From assembly GCA_013314775.1 (NCBI GenBank), contig JABUFB010000009.1, positions 62,001 through 126,000 on the forward strand: 64,000 nt of DNA. The letters are read 5' to 3'. Under the pieces are notes generated by a model, which ran no database searches, was not told the origin of the DNA, and worked only from the letters and a program-made list of their open reading frames with translations. Made by a program: the position numbers and the translations under genes. Origin of the DNA: Armatimonadota bacterium. GTDB lineage: Bacteria; Armatimonadota; Zipacnadia; Zipacnadales; JABUFB01. Below, piece after piece: positions 7,928 to 16,869 of this stretch. The first letter of the stretch is position 1, and every line of letters begins with the position of its first letter.

Positions 7928-10348
7928 TTGGCGAAGGCACGCGCGGAGGAACCGCGGAGCGAGGACTCGCTCAAACGCGACGCCATCGCAATCGGTCTTG
8001 CAACACTGGGTGCGTTGGTCCTGGTCAGTCTCGTCTACCAGGGCGACGCCATGGGCCTTCTCCCCGCCCAGATATCCCTTGCATTGCGCACGGCTGTGGG
8101 TCTCGGCGCATACGCCGTGCCCGTGTGGATCTTTGTGATCGCCGGGTTCTACGGCTTCGATACGCGCCCATTCGCGGGCAGGAGGGTCCTTGTTGGTACC
8201 GCACTCCTGGTGCTGGCATTGCTTGTATTGTTGCAGCTTCGCGTCAGCGCGAACTGGCATGTGATTATGTCTGACCCCAATGATGTCCTGGCCGGGGGCG
8301 GGTACATCGGCGCGGCGCTCGCATACATCCTCCTGCGTCTTCTCGGGGTGCCTGGAGCCTACATCATCGTTGTCGGGACAGTGCTCTTAGCCGTGGTGCT
8401 TCTCAGCCAGTGCACTACTCGTGAACTCCTGTCATCACTGGGCGTCAGCGTCGCCAACGGGGGCAACTACGTGCGAGCCAAGGCCCGGGAAGTATCCCGG
8501 AGGCCCAGGGTCGTGCGACCTCCCACGCCGCCCAAGGCCCCGAAGGAGAAGAAGCCGCGCCGGCCCAGGGTGGACCTCGACGACGACGGGGCGATGCCGT
8601 CTCCCATGCCCGATCCCGAGCCGGTAGTCGCCCAGGCTGCCTCCTTGGACAGCGAAGAACCACCCGCGGCTGAAACGTCGCCGATGCCCGAGCCTCCTGC
8701 GCCGAAACGCCGGAGGGCGCGCATTCCTTCTTCATCCCGCAGGGCTCCCGAGGGCCAGCCGGCTCTCCTGCGCAACTCCGACCTGTTCGCGCTCCCATCG
8801 ATTTCCATGCTCAGCGAGGTGGACGACTGCGTGGAGAGCGCCGAAATGCGGGAGGAAGCGGCGGAGCAGATTATCAAGCTCGAAGACACCCTGGAGAGCT
8901 TCAACATCACCGCGAAGGTGACCCACTACGAGCGCGGTCCAGTTCTGACGCGGTACGAAGTGGAGCCCGAACGGGGCATCCGGGTCAATCAGGTGGTGCG
9001 TCTCGCCGACGACCTGGCGATGGCGTTGGCGGCGGTGGATGTGCGCGTCGAGGCGCCGATCCCCGGCAAGTCCGCGATCGGCATTGAAGTGCCCAACCCG
9101 ACCCGAGCGACGGTGGGCTTGCGGGCCATATTGGAGTCCGACAGCTACCAGCGTCACCCATCCAAACTCGCCTTCGCACTGGGCCGCGACATCGCCGGCA
9201 AGCCCGTGGTCGCCGACCTGGCCGCCATGCCGCACATGCTCATCGCGGGAGCAACTGGCGCGGGCAAGAGCGTCTGCCTCCACTCGCTCATCGTCAGCTT
9301 GCTCATGCGCGCCACGCCCGACGAGGTGCGCCTGATCATGGTGGACCCCAAGCGCGTTGAGCTTGCCGTATACGACGGCATCCCGCATCTCATGGCTCCT
9401 GTGGTGCACAGCGTCAAACAGGCGGCGGACGTCCTGCGCAAGGCGATCCGCGAAATGGAGAAGCGCTATGACCAGTTCGCGCTCAAGGGCGTGGTGAACC
9501 TCGCGGAGTACAATGACCTGGCTTCCATGCCCAAGGAGCACGTGGTGGACGAGTTCGACCCGCTCCCCCACGTGGTCATCATCATCGACGAGCTCGCGGA
9601 CCTGATGATGCAGGGACGGGCTGAATTCGAGTTCTCTATCTGCCGCCTCGCCCAGCTTGCGCGAGCGACTGGCATCCACCTGGTCCTGGCGACTCAGAGG
9701 CCCTCGGTCAAAGTCATCACGGGGAACATCAAGGCGAATATTCCGTCCCGCGTCGCTCTGGCGGTCGCGTCGCTGCATGACTCTCGAACGATCCTCGATG
9801 GTCAGGGCGCGGAACGCCTCATCGGCCGGGGCGATATGCTCTTTGCGCCCCTCGATGCCAGTAAGCCGCGCCGCATTCAGGGAGCGTTCGTGGAACGGCA
9901 GGACATCGAGCGCGTGGTCCGCCATCTGCGGGATCAGGGCGAGCCGCAATTCGACATCATCCCCGAGGTCCCTGAAGACGAAGAAGACTTCTCGGGCGAG
10001 ATGGAAGCCAGCGACGAACTGTTCGCCGCCGCCGCTGAATATGTCATCGCCGAGCAAGAAGCCAGCGTCTCAATGATCCAGAGGCGATTCAAGGTAGGCT
10101 ATGCCCGTGCCGGCCGCCTCATCGACATGATGGAGCGCAGGGGCATTGTCGGCCCGCACGAGGGCTCAAAACCGCGCGTTGTGCTGGTGGCCCCGAACAT
10201 GGCAGGGGCACTATTCGGAAAGCCGCCGGCTGAGCAGGACGATGACGATGAGGCCGAGGAGCTGAGCCTTCCGCCGCTGGACGACTTCACCCTCGACGAC
10301 GAGGACGATGAGGGCTGCAGCGACTCAGGGGAAAGCGACCACGGGTAG
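7928..10348 (+). CDS. ftsK: FtsK/SpoIIIE-type DNA translocase
   Basis: A septal DNA pump that clears chromosomes from the division plane by ATP hydrolysis. The 806-residue product (TTG start at 7928, GGTGG upstream; no ATG exists before the membrane segments) has four or five membrane helices in residues 15-160, a Pro/Arg/acidic linker (180-280), the alpha/beta translocase core with Walker A GATGAGKS (about 441-448) and Walker B VVIIIDELADL, LVLATQRPS, and a C-terminal winged helix (gamma, VSMIQRRFKVGYARAGRLIDMME) that in this family reads KOPS-type DNA sequences. An acidic tail ends the protein. Starts at 7844 or 7856 are possible but would add poorly protein-like sequence. Confidence 0.95.
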   Translation: MAKARAEEPRSEDSLKRDAIAIGLATLGALVLVSLVYQGDAMGLLPAQISLALRTAVGLGAYAVPVWIFVIAGFYGFDTRPFAGRRVLVGTALLVLALLVLLQLRVSANWHVIMSDPNDVLAGGGYIGAALAYILLRLLGVPGAYIIVVGTVLLAVVLLSQCTTRELLSSLGVSVANGGNYVRAKAREVSRRPRVVRPPTPPKAPKEKKPRRPRVDLDDDGAMPSPMPDPEPVVAQAASLDSEEPPAAETSPMPEPPAPKRRRARIPSSSRRAPEGQPALLRNSDLFALPSISMLSEVDDCVESAEMREEAAEQIIKLEDTLESFNITAKVTHYERGPVLTRYEVEPERGIRVNQVVRLADDLAMALAAVDVRVEAPIPGKSAIGIEVPNPTRATVGLRAILESDSYQRHPSKLAFALGRDIAGKPVVADLAAMPHMLIAGATGAGKSVCLHSLIVSLLMRATPDEVRLIMVDPKRVELAVYDGIPHLMAPVVHSVKQAADVLRKAIREMEKRYDQFALKGVVNLAEYNDLASMPKEHVVDEFDPLPHVVIIIDELADLMMQGRAEFEFSICRLAQLARATGIHLVLATQRPSVKVITGNIKANIPSRVALAVASLHDSRTILDGQGAERLIGRGDMLFAPLDASKPRRIQGAFVERQDIERVVRHLRDQGEPQFDIIPEVPEDEEDFSGEMEASDELFAAAAEYVIAEQEASVSMIQRRFKVGYARAGRLIDMMERRGIVGPHEGSKPRVVLVAPNMAGALFGKPPAEQDDDDEAEELSLPPLDDFTLDDEDDEGCSDSGESDHG

Positions 10349-10383
10349 CTTCCGGCGCAGGCGCCACCGGGCTGCCGAGCCGC

Positions 10384-10411
10384 CGGGCCAGGTGCGAACC
10401 TGGCCCGTTTT
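10384..10411 (+). terminator. Intrinsic terminator of ftsK
   Basis: A 10-bp perfect stem (10384-10393 with 10398-10407) closed by the stable GCGA tetraloop and followed by TTTT. This is a textbook Rho-independent terminator 35 bases after the ftsK stop. Confidence 0.85.
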
Positions 10412-10455
10412 CGCCGAATCACAAGACCCCAACACGGTCGTAGCGAGATGAGCAG

Positions 10456-11376
10456 ATGGCAGAGAGACCCCTGTCAAGCCGCGGCGAGGGCGCTCTTGAA
10501 AAGCCCCCCACGGAGCAGAAACAGAACACCGGCGACCTCAATGACCTCTCAGGGCGCGAATGGATCAAGCGCACCAAGTCGTGGTTCGTCTGCGATTCCC
10601 GGCGCTACTACCGAAACCGGGACACCGAACTCCACCCGGCCCGGTACCCCGAAGAGATGGTCGCCGAATTCCTGGAGTTCTTCACGAAGCCCGGGGGCTG
10701 GGTACTCGACCCCTTCTGCGGCAGCGGGGCCACGCTGGTAAGCTGCGTTGAGACCGGCCGCCGCGGTATCGGCATTGAGCTTTCGCCCCGCTACGTCCAG
10801 GTGGCACACGACAGGCTGGCAAAGCTTGCCGGTCCTGACGTGGTCCGAGTCCTCCAAGCGGACGCGCGCCAGGTTGACGATCCTGTACTCTGGGAGGGCA
10901 TCGTCGGGCCAAGCCTGTCGACCTCCGGCCTGCCCCGATTCGACTTCATCATGACATCGCCGCCCTACTGGGACATGCTTCACAAGAGCCGCGGCGGAGT
11001 AGAATCGACCCACAGGATGCGCGAGAAGAGGGGCCTGGATACCCGCTACAGCGAAAGTGAAGGCGACCTGGGGAATATTGGCGACTACGCAGAGTTCATT
11101 GAACAGCTCGGCCAGGTCTTCGACTCCTGCGCCCGGTTGCTCAAGCCGAGAAAGTACCTGGTGTGCGTTGTTCAGAACCTGCGGACGCCCGAGCAGGAAG
11201 TGAAGCCTCTGGCGTGGGACCTTGCCCGGCGAATCTCGCAGACCCTGAGCTTTCAGGGAGAGCGAATCTGGTGCCAGGACAGCAAGCCGCTGGGGATCTG
11301 GGGGTTCCCGTCGCGCTTCGTTGTGAACTACCACCATCATTATTGTCTGGTCTTCCAACGCAGGGAGCAGGACTGA
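10456..11376 (+). CDS. DNA methyltransferase of the N4-cytosine/N6-adenine type, orphan
   Basis: A 306-residue SAM-dependent DNA amino-methyltransferase. Motif I DPFCGSGATL (from residue 85) binds AdoMet and is preceded by HPARYPEEMVAEFL; the catalytic motif IV follows as TSPPYWDML (SPPY at 168-171). The SPPY form is commonest among N4-cytosine enzymes; DPPY is the N6-adenine form. Motif I lies before motif IV with no long target-recognition insert between. No restriction endonuclease, specificity subunit or other defence gene is adjacent, so it looks like an orphan methylase, between ftsK and rimO. Start 10456 is preceded by GAGATGAG. Target sequence and base cannot be read from the sequence. 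Confidence 0.85.
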   Translation: MAERPLSSRGEGALEKPPTEQKQNTGDLNDLSGREWIKRTKSWFVCDSRRYYRNRDTELHPARYPEEMVAEFLEFFTKPGGWVLDPFCGSGATLVSCVETGRRGIGIELSPRYVQVAHDRLAKLAGPDVVRVLQADARQVDDPVLWEGIVGPSLSTSGLPRFDFIMTSPPYWDMLHKSRGGVESTHRMREKRGLDTRYSESEGDLGNIGDYAEFIEQLGQVFDSCARLLKPRKYLVCVVQNLRTPEQEVKPLAWDLARRISQTLSFQGERIWCQDSKPLGIWGFPSRFVVNYHHHYCLVFQRREQD

Positions 11377-11500
11377 GCAACGGGGACAAGCGCGGGATGT
11401 GCACGGCAAACGGATTTGGGGGCCCGCCAACCAGGTGCGAGATGTCATCGCCCTGCGAATGACGAGGCCCCGCACGGACAGATGGTGGGGGCCCTCCGGT

Positions 11501-11776
11501 AGACTTCGTCCGGGAGGACCACCGGACCGAAGGTCCCACAGACCCGGGCTTCAGCCCGGGGCATCTCCGGCAGACTTCGTCCGGGAGGACCGCCGGACCG
11601 AAGGTCCCACAGACCCGAGCTTCAGCCCGGGGCATCTCCGGCAGACTTCGTCCGGGAGGACCACCGGACCGAAGGTCCCACAGACCCGGGCTTCAGCCCG
11701 GGGCATCTCCGGCAGACTTCGTCCGGGAGGACCGCCGGACCGAAGGTCCCACAGACCCGGGCTTCAGCCCGGGGGC
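11501..11776. repeat. Tandem array of four 71-bp hairpin-forming repeats
   Basis: Units start at 11501, 11572, 11643 and 11714 with an exact 71-base period; the last is cut short near 11776. Each unit begins AGACTTCGTCCGGGAGGACC and contains the palindrome CCCGGGC-TTCA-GCCCGGG plus a GGACC/GGTCC pairing. Copies are nearly identical: one site alternates A/G/A/G between successive units (just after GGACC), and unit 2 has GAGC for GGGC, which breaks its own hairpin. It fills most of the 429-base gap between the methyltransferase and rimO. It is not CRISPR: there are no spacers. It resembles tandem REP-type elements or a young satellite. Confidence 0.9.
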
Positions 11777-11805
11777 CCACGCGACTGATAACGCGGGAGA
11801 CACGC

Positions 11806-13179
11806 ATGACGCGCAGAGCAAAGGTGGCGCTGGTATCCCTGGGCTGTCCGAAAAACCTCGTGGATTCCCAGGTAATGCTCGGGATCCTCGAGGCCGCGGG
11901 CTATGAGATCGTGGACGACACTGAGGACGCAGACGTCGCGATCGTGAATACCTGCTCGTTCATCGCGCCGGCAGAGGAAGAGGCTATCGACGCCCTGCTC
12001 GACCTTGCGGACCTGAAGCAGAGCAAGCTCAAGGCGCTGATCTGCGCAGGCTGCCTTACTGAGCGTCACGGGCACGAACTGCTTGACGAGCTCGCAGAGG
12101 TGGACGCTTTCGTCGGGGTCGGGGGCATCCCGACCATCGCGCAGACGGTCGCAAGGGCACTAGCCGGCGAGCGTTTCCTCGTCGAGGCATCCCGAGACTA
12201 CCTCTACCGCGGCGAAACCCCGCGCCTTCATACAGGACGCTCCTGGCTGTCGTACCTGAAGATCGCGGACGGTTGCGACCATCAGTGCGCCTTCTGCACG
12301 ATCCCTTCAATCCGCGGCGACTACCGGAGCGTCCCCGTAGCTGACGTGGTCGCCCAGTTCGAGGAACTTGTACGCGAGGGGTTCAGCGAGGTCACGCTCA
12401 TCGGCCAGGACACGTCCGCATACGGCCGTGACCTGCAGCCGCGCGCGACACTTCTTGAGTTGCTGGACCGCCTGTGCGAAGTCGGGTATGATGGTTGGTT
12501 GCGCCTGCTATATCTCTATCCATCCCTGGTCACCGACGACTTGATTGCCCGCATCTGTTCGGGCCCGCCCTTGGTACCCTACTTCGACATCCCGCTGCAG
12601 CACGTCTCGCGCGATGTCCTGAAAGCCATGCGCAGGGCGGGCAGCGCCGAATCCTACCTGGAACTGGTGGGGCGAATCCGCAGGGCGGATCCGCGGGCCG
12701 CGATCCGCACCACCTTCATCGTCGGCCATCCTGGCGAAACGGAGCAGGACTTCGAGGCCCTGCTTGAGTTCGTCGGCACCGCGCGTCTGGACCGCGTGAC
12801 GGCTTTCGTCTACTCTCCCGAGGAGGGAACCCCCGCCGCGGAGATAGACGAGCAGGTGGATCCCCAGGTTGCGCTGGAGCGCTTCGACGAACTAATGCGG
12901 GTACAGGAGGAAGTCTCTTTGGAGATCAACCGCGGCTTCGTCGGCGAGGAGATGCGGGTGCTGCTCGAAAGCCCGGCCGACCGCCAAGACCTGTGGTTCG
13001 GGCGCACGTACCGGGATGCCCCCGATGTGGATACCCAGATCCGGGTGGACACGCGCGGTTACGCGGGGAAGCTCGAGCCCGGAGACTTCGTGCAGGTAGA
13101 GATCAAAACGGCGGAGGTCCACGACCTTCAGGGGAGAATAGTGGACATTTCGGCGCCAAACTCGGAGAAGGAGCACTGA
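11806..13179 (+). CDS. rimO: Ribosomal protein uS12 methylthiotransferase RimO
   Basis: A radical-SAM enzyme that adds a methylthio group to the conserved Asp of ribosomal protein S12 (Asp89 in E. coli numbering). The 457-residue protein has the N-terminal UPF0004 domain with its cysteines in SLGCPKN, NTCSF and CAGCL (auxiliary 4Fe-4S cluster), the radical-SAM motif CDHQCAFC (Cys157, 161, 164), GQDTSAYG and a C-terminal TRAM domain (VLLESPAD to VEIKTAEVHDLQGRIVDI). SLGCPKN and GQDTSAYGRDL distinguish RimO from MiaB. ATG 11806 follows GCGGGAGA. It is the first gene after the repeat array and is closely followed (4 bases) by the next gene. Confidence 0.96.
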   Translation: MTRRAKVALVSLGCPKNLVDSQVMLGILEAAGYEIVDDTEDADVAIVNTCSFIAPAEEEAIDALLDLADLKQSKLKALICAGCLTERHGHELLDELAEVDAFVGVGGIPTIAQTVARALAGERFLVEASRDYLYRGETPRLHTGRSWLSYLKIADGCDHQCAFCTIPSIRGDYRSVPVADVVAQFEELVREGFSEVTLIGQDTSAYGRDLQPRATLLELLDRLCEVGYDGWLRLLYLYPSLVTDDLIARICSGPPLVPYFDIPLQHVSRDVLKAMRRAGSAESYLELVGRIRRADPRAAIRTTFIVGHPGETEQDFEALLEFVGTARLDRVTAFVYSPEEGTPAAEIDEQVDPQVALERFDELMRVQEEVSLEINRGFVGEEMRVLLESPADRQDLWFGRTYRDAPDVDTQIRVDTRGYAGKLEPGDFVQVEIKTAEVHDLQGRIVDISAPNSEKEH

Positions 13180-13183
13180 CGCG

Positions 13184-15028
13184 ATGGGTACTGCCGCACA
13201 GTACGCGCGACGCCGTCTGGGTGACGCGCTGTACGAAGTGATGCTCTACCAGACCGGGCCGACACGGGCATCTTTCATTCTGCACGAATTGCCGCGCTCA
13301 TCGGGATTCACATCCACTGCGGCCCGTGAAGCGCTGGAGACCGATCCCAGGTTTGTAGAAACAGACGGGCGCTTTGATCTGGCGATCCGGGACAGAGTGT
13401 CCGGACAGAACTTCAACTCCGCCGTGGTGGCGGTACTCGAAGACCTCGGCAGACCTGCCCCCGAGGGAGCCCTCGCCGCGTTCTTCGGGGGCCTGACCCA
13501 CCGCGACGCCGACTACTACACCCAGCTCTTCCAGCGCCTGTCCGAGCGCGGAGATGTGCTGGCTGTTCTCGAGGGCCGGGTCATTCCCCTCGACTGGCTG
13601 CTTTTCCCGGACGGTGAGAATGAGGACGACGTGCTCTTCTTCTGCAACCTGGAGGGGAACGAGGAACTCCAGCTCTACCGGCCTTTCCTCTCCGACGATG
13701 CGCTGCGCGGCGAGACCCCGCTGGAGACCGCAGTGAACCTGGTGTCGGCTGCCGGCGACGAAATCAGCAACAGGATACTGGGGTTCTTCGTGTATCGCCT
13801 GCATCCGGGAGACTTCGACCCGCTCGCGCTTCTGCGCGACATGCTGGCCGACGAGCGCCTGTTCGCCGCGCCAGGGTTGCGCTGGGTGCCGGGGGATGTC
13901 CGAGAGCAGGTGGACCAGGAAGTGAGGAAGCTCAACCAGGCCGCTCGCGGGGCCGAGCCCGTGCCGGTGCTGGATGTAGACCTTGCAACCCTTCTCAATG
14001 AGCCCCTGCCCGCCGACCATCCCGGGTACTACATCGAGGACAACGACCTGACCATGATCTACCAGGTCGTCCACGAGTCCCCGGAGCCGGTGTCCATTGA
14101 GACGCTGCTTTTCGAAGTCCTGGAGCTTTTCCCGGACGATGCCGACTTCCTGCCGGCTGCCCACTCAATCTATGGTCTGCTGCATGAGGACCCCTCCATC
14201 ATTGATGTGGACCTGGTCAGGTTCGCAGGCCGCGGTGCGCTGCCGGCGTGGGTGAAAGAAGTGCCCGAGGTCCTCATCCCCCGTGTGGATTCCCCCCAGG
14301 ACGTCGTCCTGAGCCTCGAGGGACTCGACAATGGGCTCGCGGCGAAGATCCAGGACGCTTACCACGAAGATGTCATGGACGACGACGTGGTGGTCACCGC
14401 AGATATGAAGACCGTTGATGAGACAGTCTACACCCTGCCCCCACATCATCTCGAAGCAGGCACCATGCGGTTGCGAAAAATGGACCGAGGCATGTTCCGG
14501 GTGTCGGAGGCCGCCGCGCCTGCCAGGTTCATGGACACCGAGGGCAATGCGGTTGACGCATGGATCAACGCGGACACCAAACTGATCCTGGGCCTGGGCG
14601 ACCTGTACGCCAATCTCGGGGTCCAGGCGGGCGACGTTATCAGCATCACCGCGGGCGAGGAGGCTATGGAGTTCGTTGTGGAGCCTGCCGGGGAAGATGA
14701 TGCCTGGGGGCTCACTCCACAACGTCTCACCGAACTGCAGCAGATGCGCACGCAGGCGCAAGCCGAAGGCTGGTCACTGTTCAAGGCGCTCTGCGAAGTG
14801 ATGACCGCATTCCCCGATGGGATGGACTTCGAAGCCGCCTTCGGACAGGTGAACGTCATCAAGCGCGCCACGCGCCTGCAGGTGGCCTCGCTATTGAGCT
14901 ACTACCTGTGCTTCCGCCCCGCCGATGAGACGGGAGAGGCATGGATCTTCGCACCGCGCGCGGTGAACGCGGGTACGGTGCAGACCAAGAACCGCTACAT
15001 CATCAAGGACTGGGGAGCCGCCGTCTGA
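13184..15028 (+). CDS. Conserved-looking 614-aa protein of unknown function with winged-helix-like segments
   Basis: I do not recognise the family. The 614-residue acidic protein has no signal peptide or membrane segment and is probably cytoplasmic. At least two segments read like winged-helix (HARE-HTH/RNAP delta-like) modules: residues about 10-70 (LYQTGPTRASFILHELPRSS, ending DPRFVETDGRFDLA) and about 288-350 (MIYQVVHESPEPVSIETLL, ending EDPSIIDVDLVRFAGR). The part after 380 is a beta-rich region with repeated VTADMKTVDETV-like strands. ATG 13184 lies 4 bases after rimO with GGAGAAGGAG upstream, and its stop overlaps the gltX start (TGATG). Coupling to rimO and gltX hints at a role in translation or nucleic-acid binding. 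Confidence 0.85.
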   Translation: MGTAAQYARRRLGDALYEVMLYQTGPTRASFILHELPRSSGFTSTAAREALETDPRFVETDGRFDLAIRDRVSGQNFNSAVVAVLEDLGRPAPEGALAAFFGGLTHRDADYYTQLFQRLSERGDVLAVLEGRVIPLDWLLFPDGENEDDVLFFCNLEGNEELQLYRPFLSDDALRGETPLETAVNLVSAAGDEISNRILGFFVYRLHPGDFDPLALLRDMLADERLFAAPGLRWVPGDVREQVDQEVRKLNQAARGAEPVPVLDVDLATLLNEPLPADHPGYYIEDNDLTMIYQVVHESPEPVSIETLLFEVLELFPDDADFLPAAHSIYGLLHEDPSIIDVDLVRFAGRGALPAWVKEVPEVLIPRVDSPQDVVLSLEGLDNGLAAKIQDAYHEDVMDDDVVVTADMKTVDETVYTLPPHHLEAGTMRLRKMDRGMFRVSEAAAPARFMDTEGNAVDAWINADTKLILGLGDLYANLGVQAGDVISITAGEEAMEFVVEPAGEDDAWGLTPQRLTELQQMRTQAQAEGWSLFKALCEVMTAFPDGMDFEAAFGQVNVIKRATRLQVASLLSYYLCFRPADETGEAWIFAPRAVNAGTVQTKNRYIIKDWGAAV

Positions 15029-16527
15029 TGGCCAAAAAGATACGCACACGTTTCGCCCCTTCACCCACGGGCTACATGCATGTGGGTAATCTGCATACCG
15101 CACTGTTCTCGTGGCTGACTGCCCGGCACGGCGGCGGTGAGTTCCTGCTGCGGATCGAAGACACCGACGAGGTCCGCTCCACACCGGAAGCGCTCTCGGT
15201 CATCTACGAGGGCCTGCGCTGGCTGAACATGGACTGGGACGAGGGCCCCGATATCGGCGGCCCATTCGCGCCCTATGTGCAATCTGAGCGCCTGGACATC
15301 TACGCGAGTCACCTGGACAAACTAATGGCCGCTGGGATGGCGTACGAGTGCTTCTGCACCCCCGAGGAACTCGAGGAGCAGCGCACCGTCATGAAGGCCC
15401 GCGGGCTGCCCCCGAAATACACCGGCCGATGCGCCCAGCTCACCGATGCCCAGCGCCAGGCATACCGGGATGAGGGCCGCCGGCCATGCGTGCGGTTCCG
15501 GGTCAAGACAGAGGGCGCGACGGTCATCGATGACGTGATCCAGGGACGGGTGAGTTACGAGAACAATCTCATCGCAGACCCGGTGATTGTCAAAACTTCG
15601 GGCTACCCGACATTCCACTTCGCGGTGGTTGTGGATGACGCGCTGATGGAGGTCTCCCACGTCATCCGCGGCGTGGAGCACCTGCCCAATACACAGATCC
15701 ACATGCAGCTGCAGGAGGCGCTGGGCTTCCCCACGCCCGTCTACGCTCACCTGCCCATCGTCCTCGGCCAGGACAAGTCAAAGCTGTCCAAGCGTCACGG
15801 AGCGGTGGCGGTCACAGACTACGCCGAGCAAGGATACCTCCCCGAGACGATGTTCAACTTCCTCGCGCTTCTCGGCTGGTCGCCCGGCGACGAACGGGAG
15901 ATACTGGAGCGCCAGGAGATTATCGATCTATTCAGCCTCGAAAACTGCTCCAAAGCCCCAGCCGTGTTCGACCTCGGCAAAGCCGAGTGGATGAATGCTG
16001 AGTACATCAAGATCACGCCGCTGGACCGCCTGGTCAGCCTAGTACTCCCGCGCTTGCAGAGAGCGGGGCTCTTCGAGGAAGACCCGTCGCCGGAACGCCT
16101 GCAGTGGCTGGGACAGGTTATCGACCTCATGCGCGAACGCGCCCGGCTCCTGGATGTTTTTGAGACCTGGGCAAAGTACTTTTTCACCGACGACTACGAG
16201 TTCGAGGACCGCGCACGCGAAAAGTGGCTTGGTAACCCGCAGACCGCCGATACACTGCGCCCCCTGGCAGAGAAGCTGTCAGCACTCGAAGATTGGACTG
16301 CCGAGACGCTGGAGGCGGCGGTCCGCTCCCTGGCTGAAGAGCTTGGGGTCAAGGCGGGTAACGTGATCCACCCGTGCCGGGCGGCGGTATCCGGAACCAC
16401 GGTGGGCCCCAGCCTTTTCCACATGCTGGAGATTCTTCCGAGGGAGACTGTAGTATCCCGGATCCAGCGGGTCGCCGAAATGGTGGCGCGTGGAGAGCTG
16501 GCGCCGACAGGCAGCGGCGAGCATTGA
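15028..16527 (+). CDS. gltX: Glutamate--tRNA ligase
   Basis: Charges tRNA with glutamate; a class I synthetase acting in the cytoplasm. The 499-residue length is typical. Visible are the ATP site FAPSPTGYMHVGNLHTAL (HIGH-type), LRIEDTD, FHFAVVVDD, SHVIRGVEHLPNTQIHM, and the KMSKS-type loop DKSKLSKRHG (about 250-258). The C-terminal anticodon-binding region is present. ATG 15028 overlaps the stop of the 614-aa gene (TGATG), so translation is coupled. A discriminating or non-discriminating enzyme cannot be told apart here; no gatCAB gene is in the window. Confidence 0.97.
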   Translation: MAKKIRTRFAPSPTGYMHVGNLHTALFSWLTARHGGGEFLLRIEDTDEVRSTPEALSVIYEGLRWLNMDWDEGPDIGGPFAPYVQSERLDIYASHLDKLMAAGMAYECFCTPEELEEQRTVMKARGLPPKYTGRCAQLTDAQRQAYRDEGRRPCVRFRVKTEGATVIDDVIQGRVSYENNLIADPVIVKTSGYPTFHFAVVVDDALMEVSHVIRGVEHLPNTQIHMQLQEALGFPTPVYAHLPIVLGQDKSKLSKRHGAVAVTDYAEQGYLPETMFNFLALLGWSPGDEREILERQEIIDLFSLENCSKAPAVFDLGKAEWMNAEYIKITPLDRLVSLVLPRLQRAGLFEEDPSPERLQWLGQVIDLMRERARLLDVFETWAKYFFTDDYEFEDRAREKWLGNPQTADTLRPLAEKLSALEDWTAETLEAAVRSLAEELGVKAGNVIHPCRAAVSGTTVGPSLFHMLEILPRETVVSRIQRVAEMVARGELAPTGSGEH

Positions 16528-16596
16528 CCGATCGGGGGCCACGGGCCCGCGATGCAAGGCCGGCACTGCCAATGCAAAGTAGAATGGCCCGGCACC

Positions 16597-16625
16597 TTGC
16601 CCTATGAGTGGCGGAAACCTATAAT
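16597..16625 (+). promoter_or_regulatory. Sigma-70-type promoter of thiC
   Basis: TTGCCC (16597-16602) and a perfect TATAAT (16620-16625) are separated by 17 bases. Transcription would begin near 16632, about 47 bases before the TPP aptamer, which fits a riboswitch leader. Confidence 0.8.
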
Positions 16626-16678
16626 ATTGGTCTGTTCTGGCGGAATGTGGAGGTTGGGTGGCAGGATACCGCCGACTT

Positions 16679-16768
16679 GTCGCTGGGGGAGCCGACGGCT
16701 GCTGAGAAAGTGGCTTGCCCACTGACCCCAACGACCTGACCCGGGTAATGCCGGCGCAGGGAAGCGAC
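16679..16768 (+). ncRNA. TPP riboswitch aptamer (THI element)
   Basis: The leader of thiC carries the consensus thiamin-pyrophosphate aptamer: GGGGGAGC, the CTGAGAAA pyrimidine-sensing loop (from 16702), ACTGACCCC, then GACCTGACCCGGGTAATGCC and GCGCAGGGA. Outer helix P1 forms between GTCGCT (16679-16684) and AGCGAC (16763-16768). TPP binding should switch off thiC expression. Confidence 0.95.
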
Positions 16769-16799
16769 CACCGGGTGACCGCAGCGATGCGGCCATTGC

Positions 16800-16836
16800 C
16801 CGCCAGCCAAATTGTTTGGCCGGCGGTTTGCTTCTT
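16800..16836 (+). terminator. Terminator hairpin in the TPP riboswitch expression platform
   Basis: CGCCAGCCAAA (16801-16811) pairs with TTTGGCCGGCG (16815-16825) with one mismatch, loop TTG, plus an outer C-G pair, and is followed by TTTGCTTCTT. It lies between the aptamer and the ribosome site GGAGG (16857), so control is probably by transcription attenuation. An alternative antiterminator pairing was not worked out. Confidence 0.65.
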
Positions 16837-16869
16837 CCGCGCCTGCCCGGAACACGGAGGCGCACTGGT

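Noticed and set aside
8732-10057. Open frame of 441 residues antisense to ftsK
   Set aside because: Fully contained within a confidently assigned translocase gene; His/Arg-rich without motifs.
11501-11776. 71-bp repeats considered as CRISPR or as a protein-coding repeat
   Set aside because: There are no unique spacers, the period is too long, and the open frame across it is a by-product of a repeat lacking stops; no cas genes are nearby.
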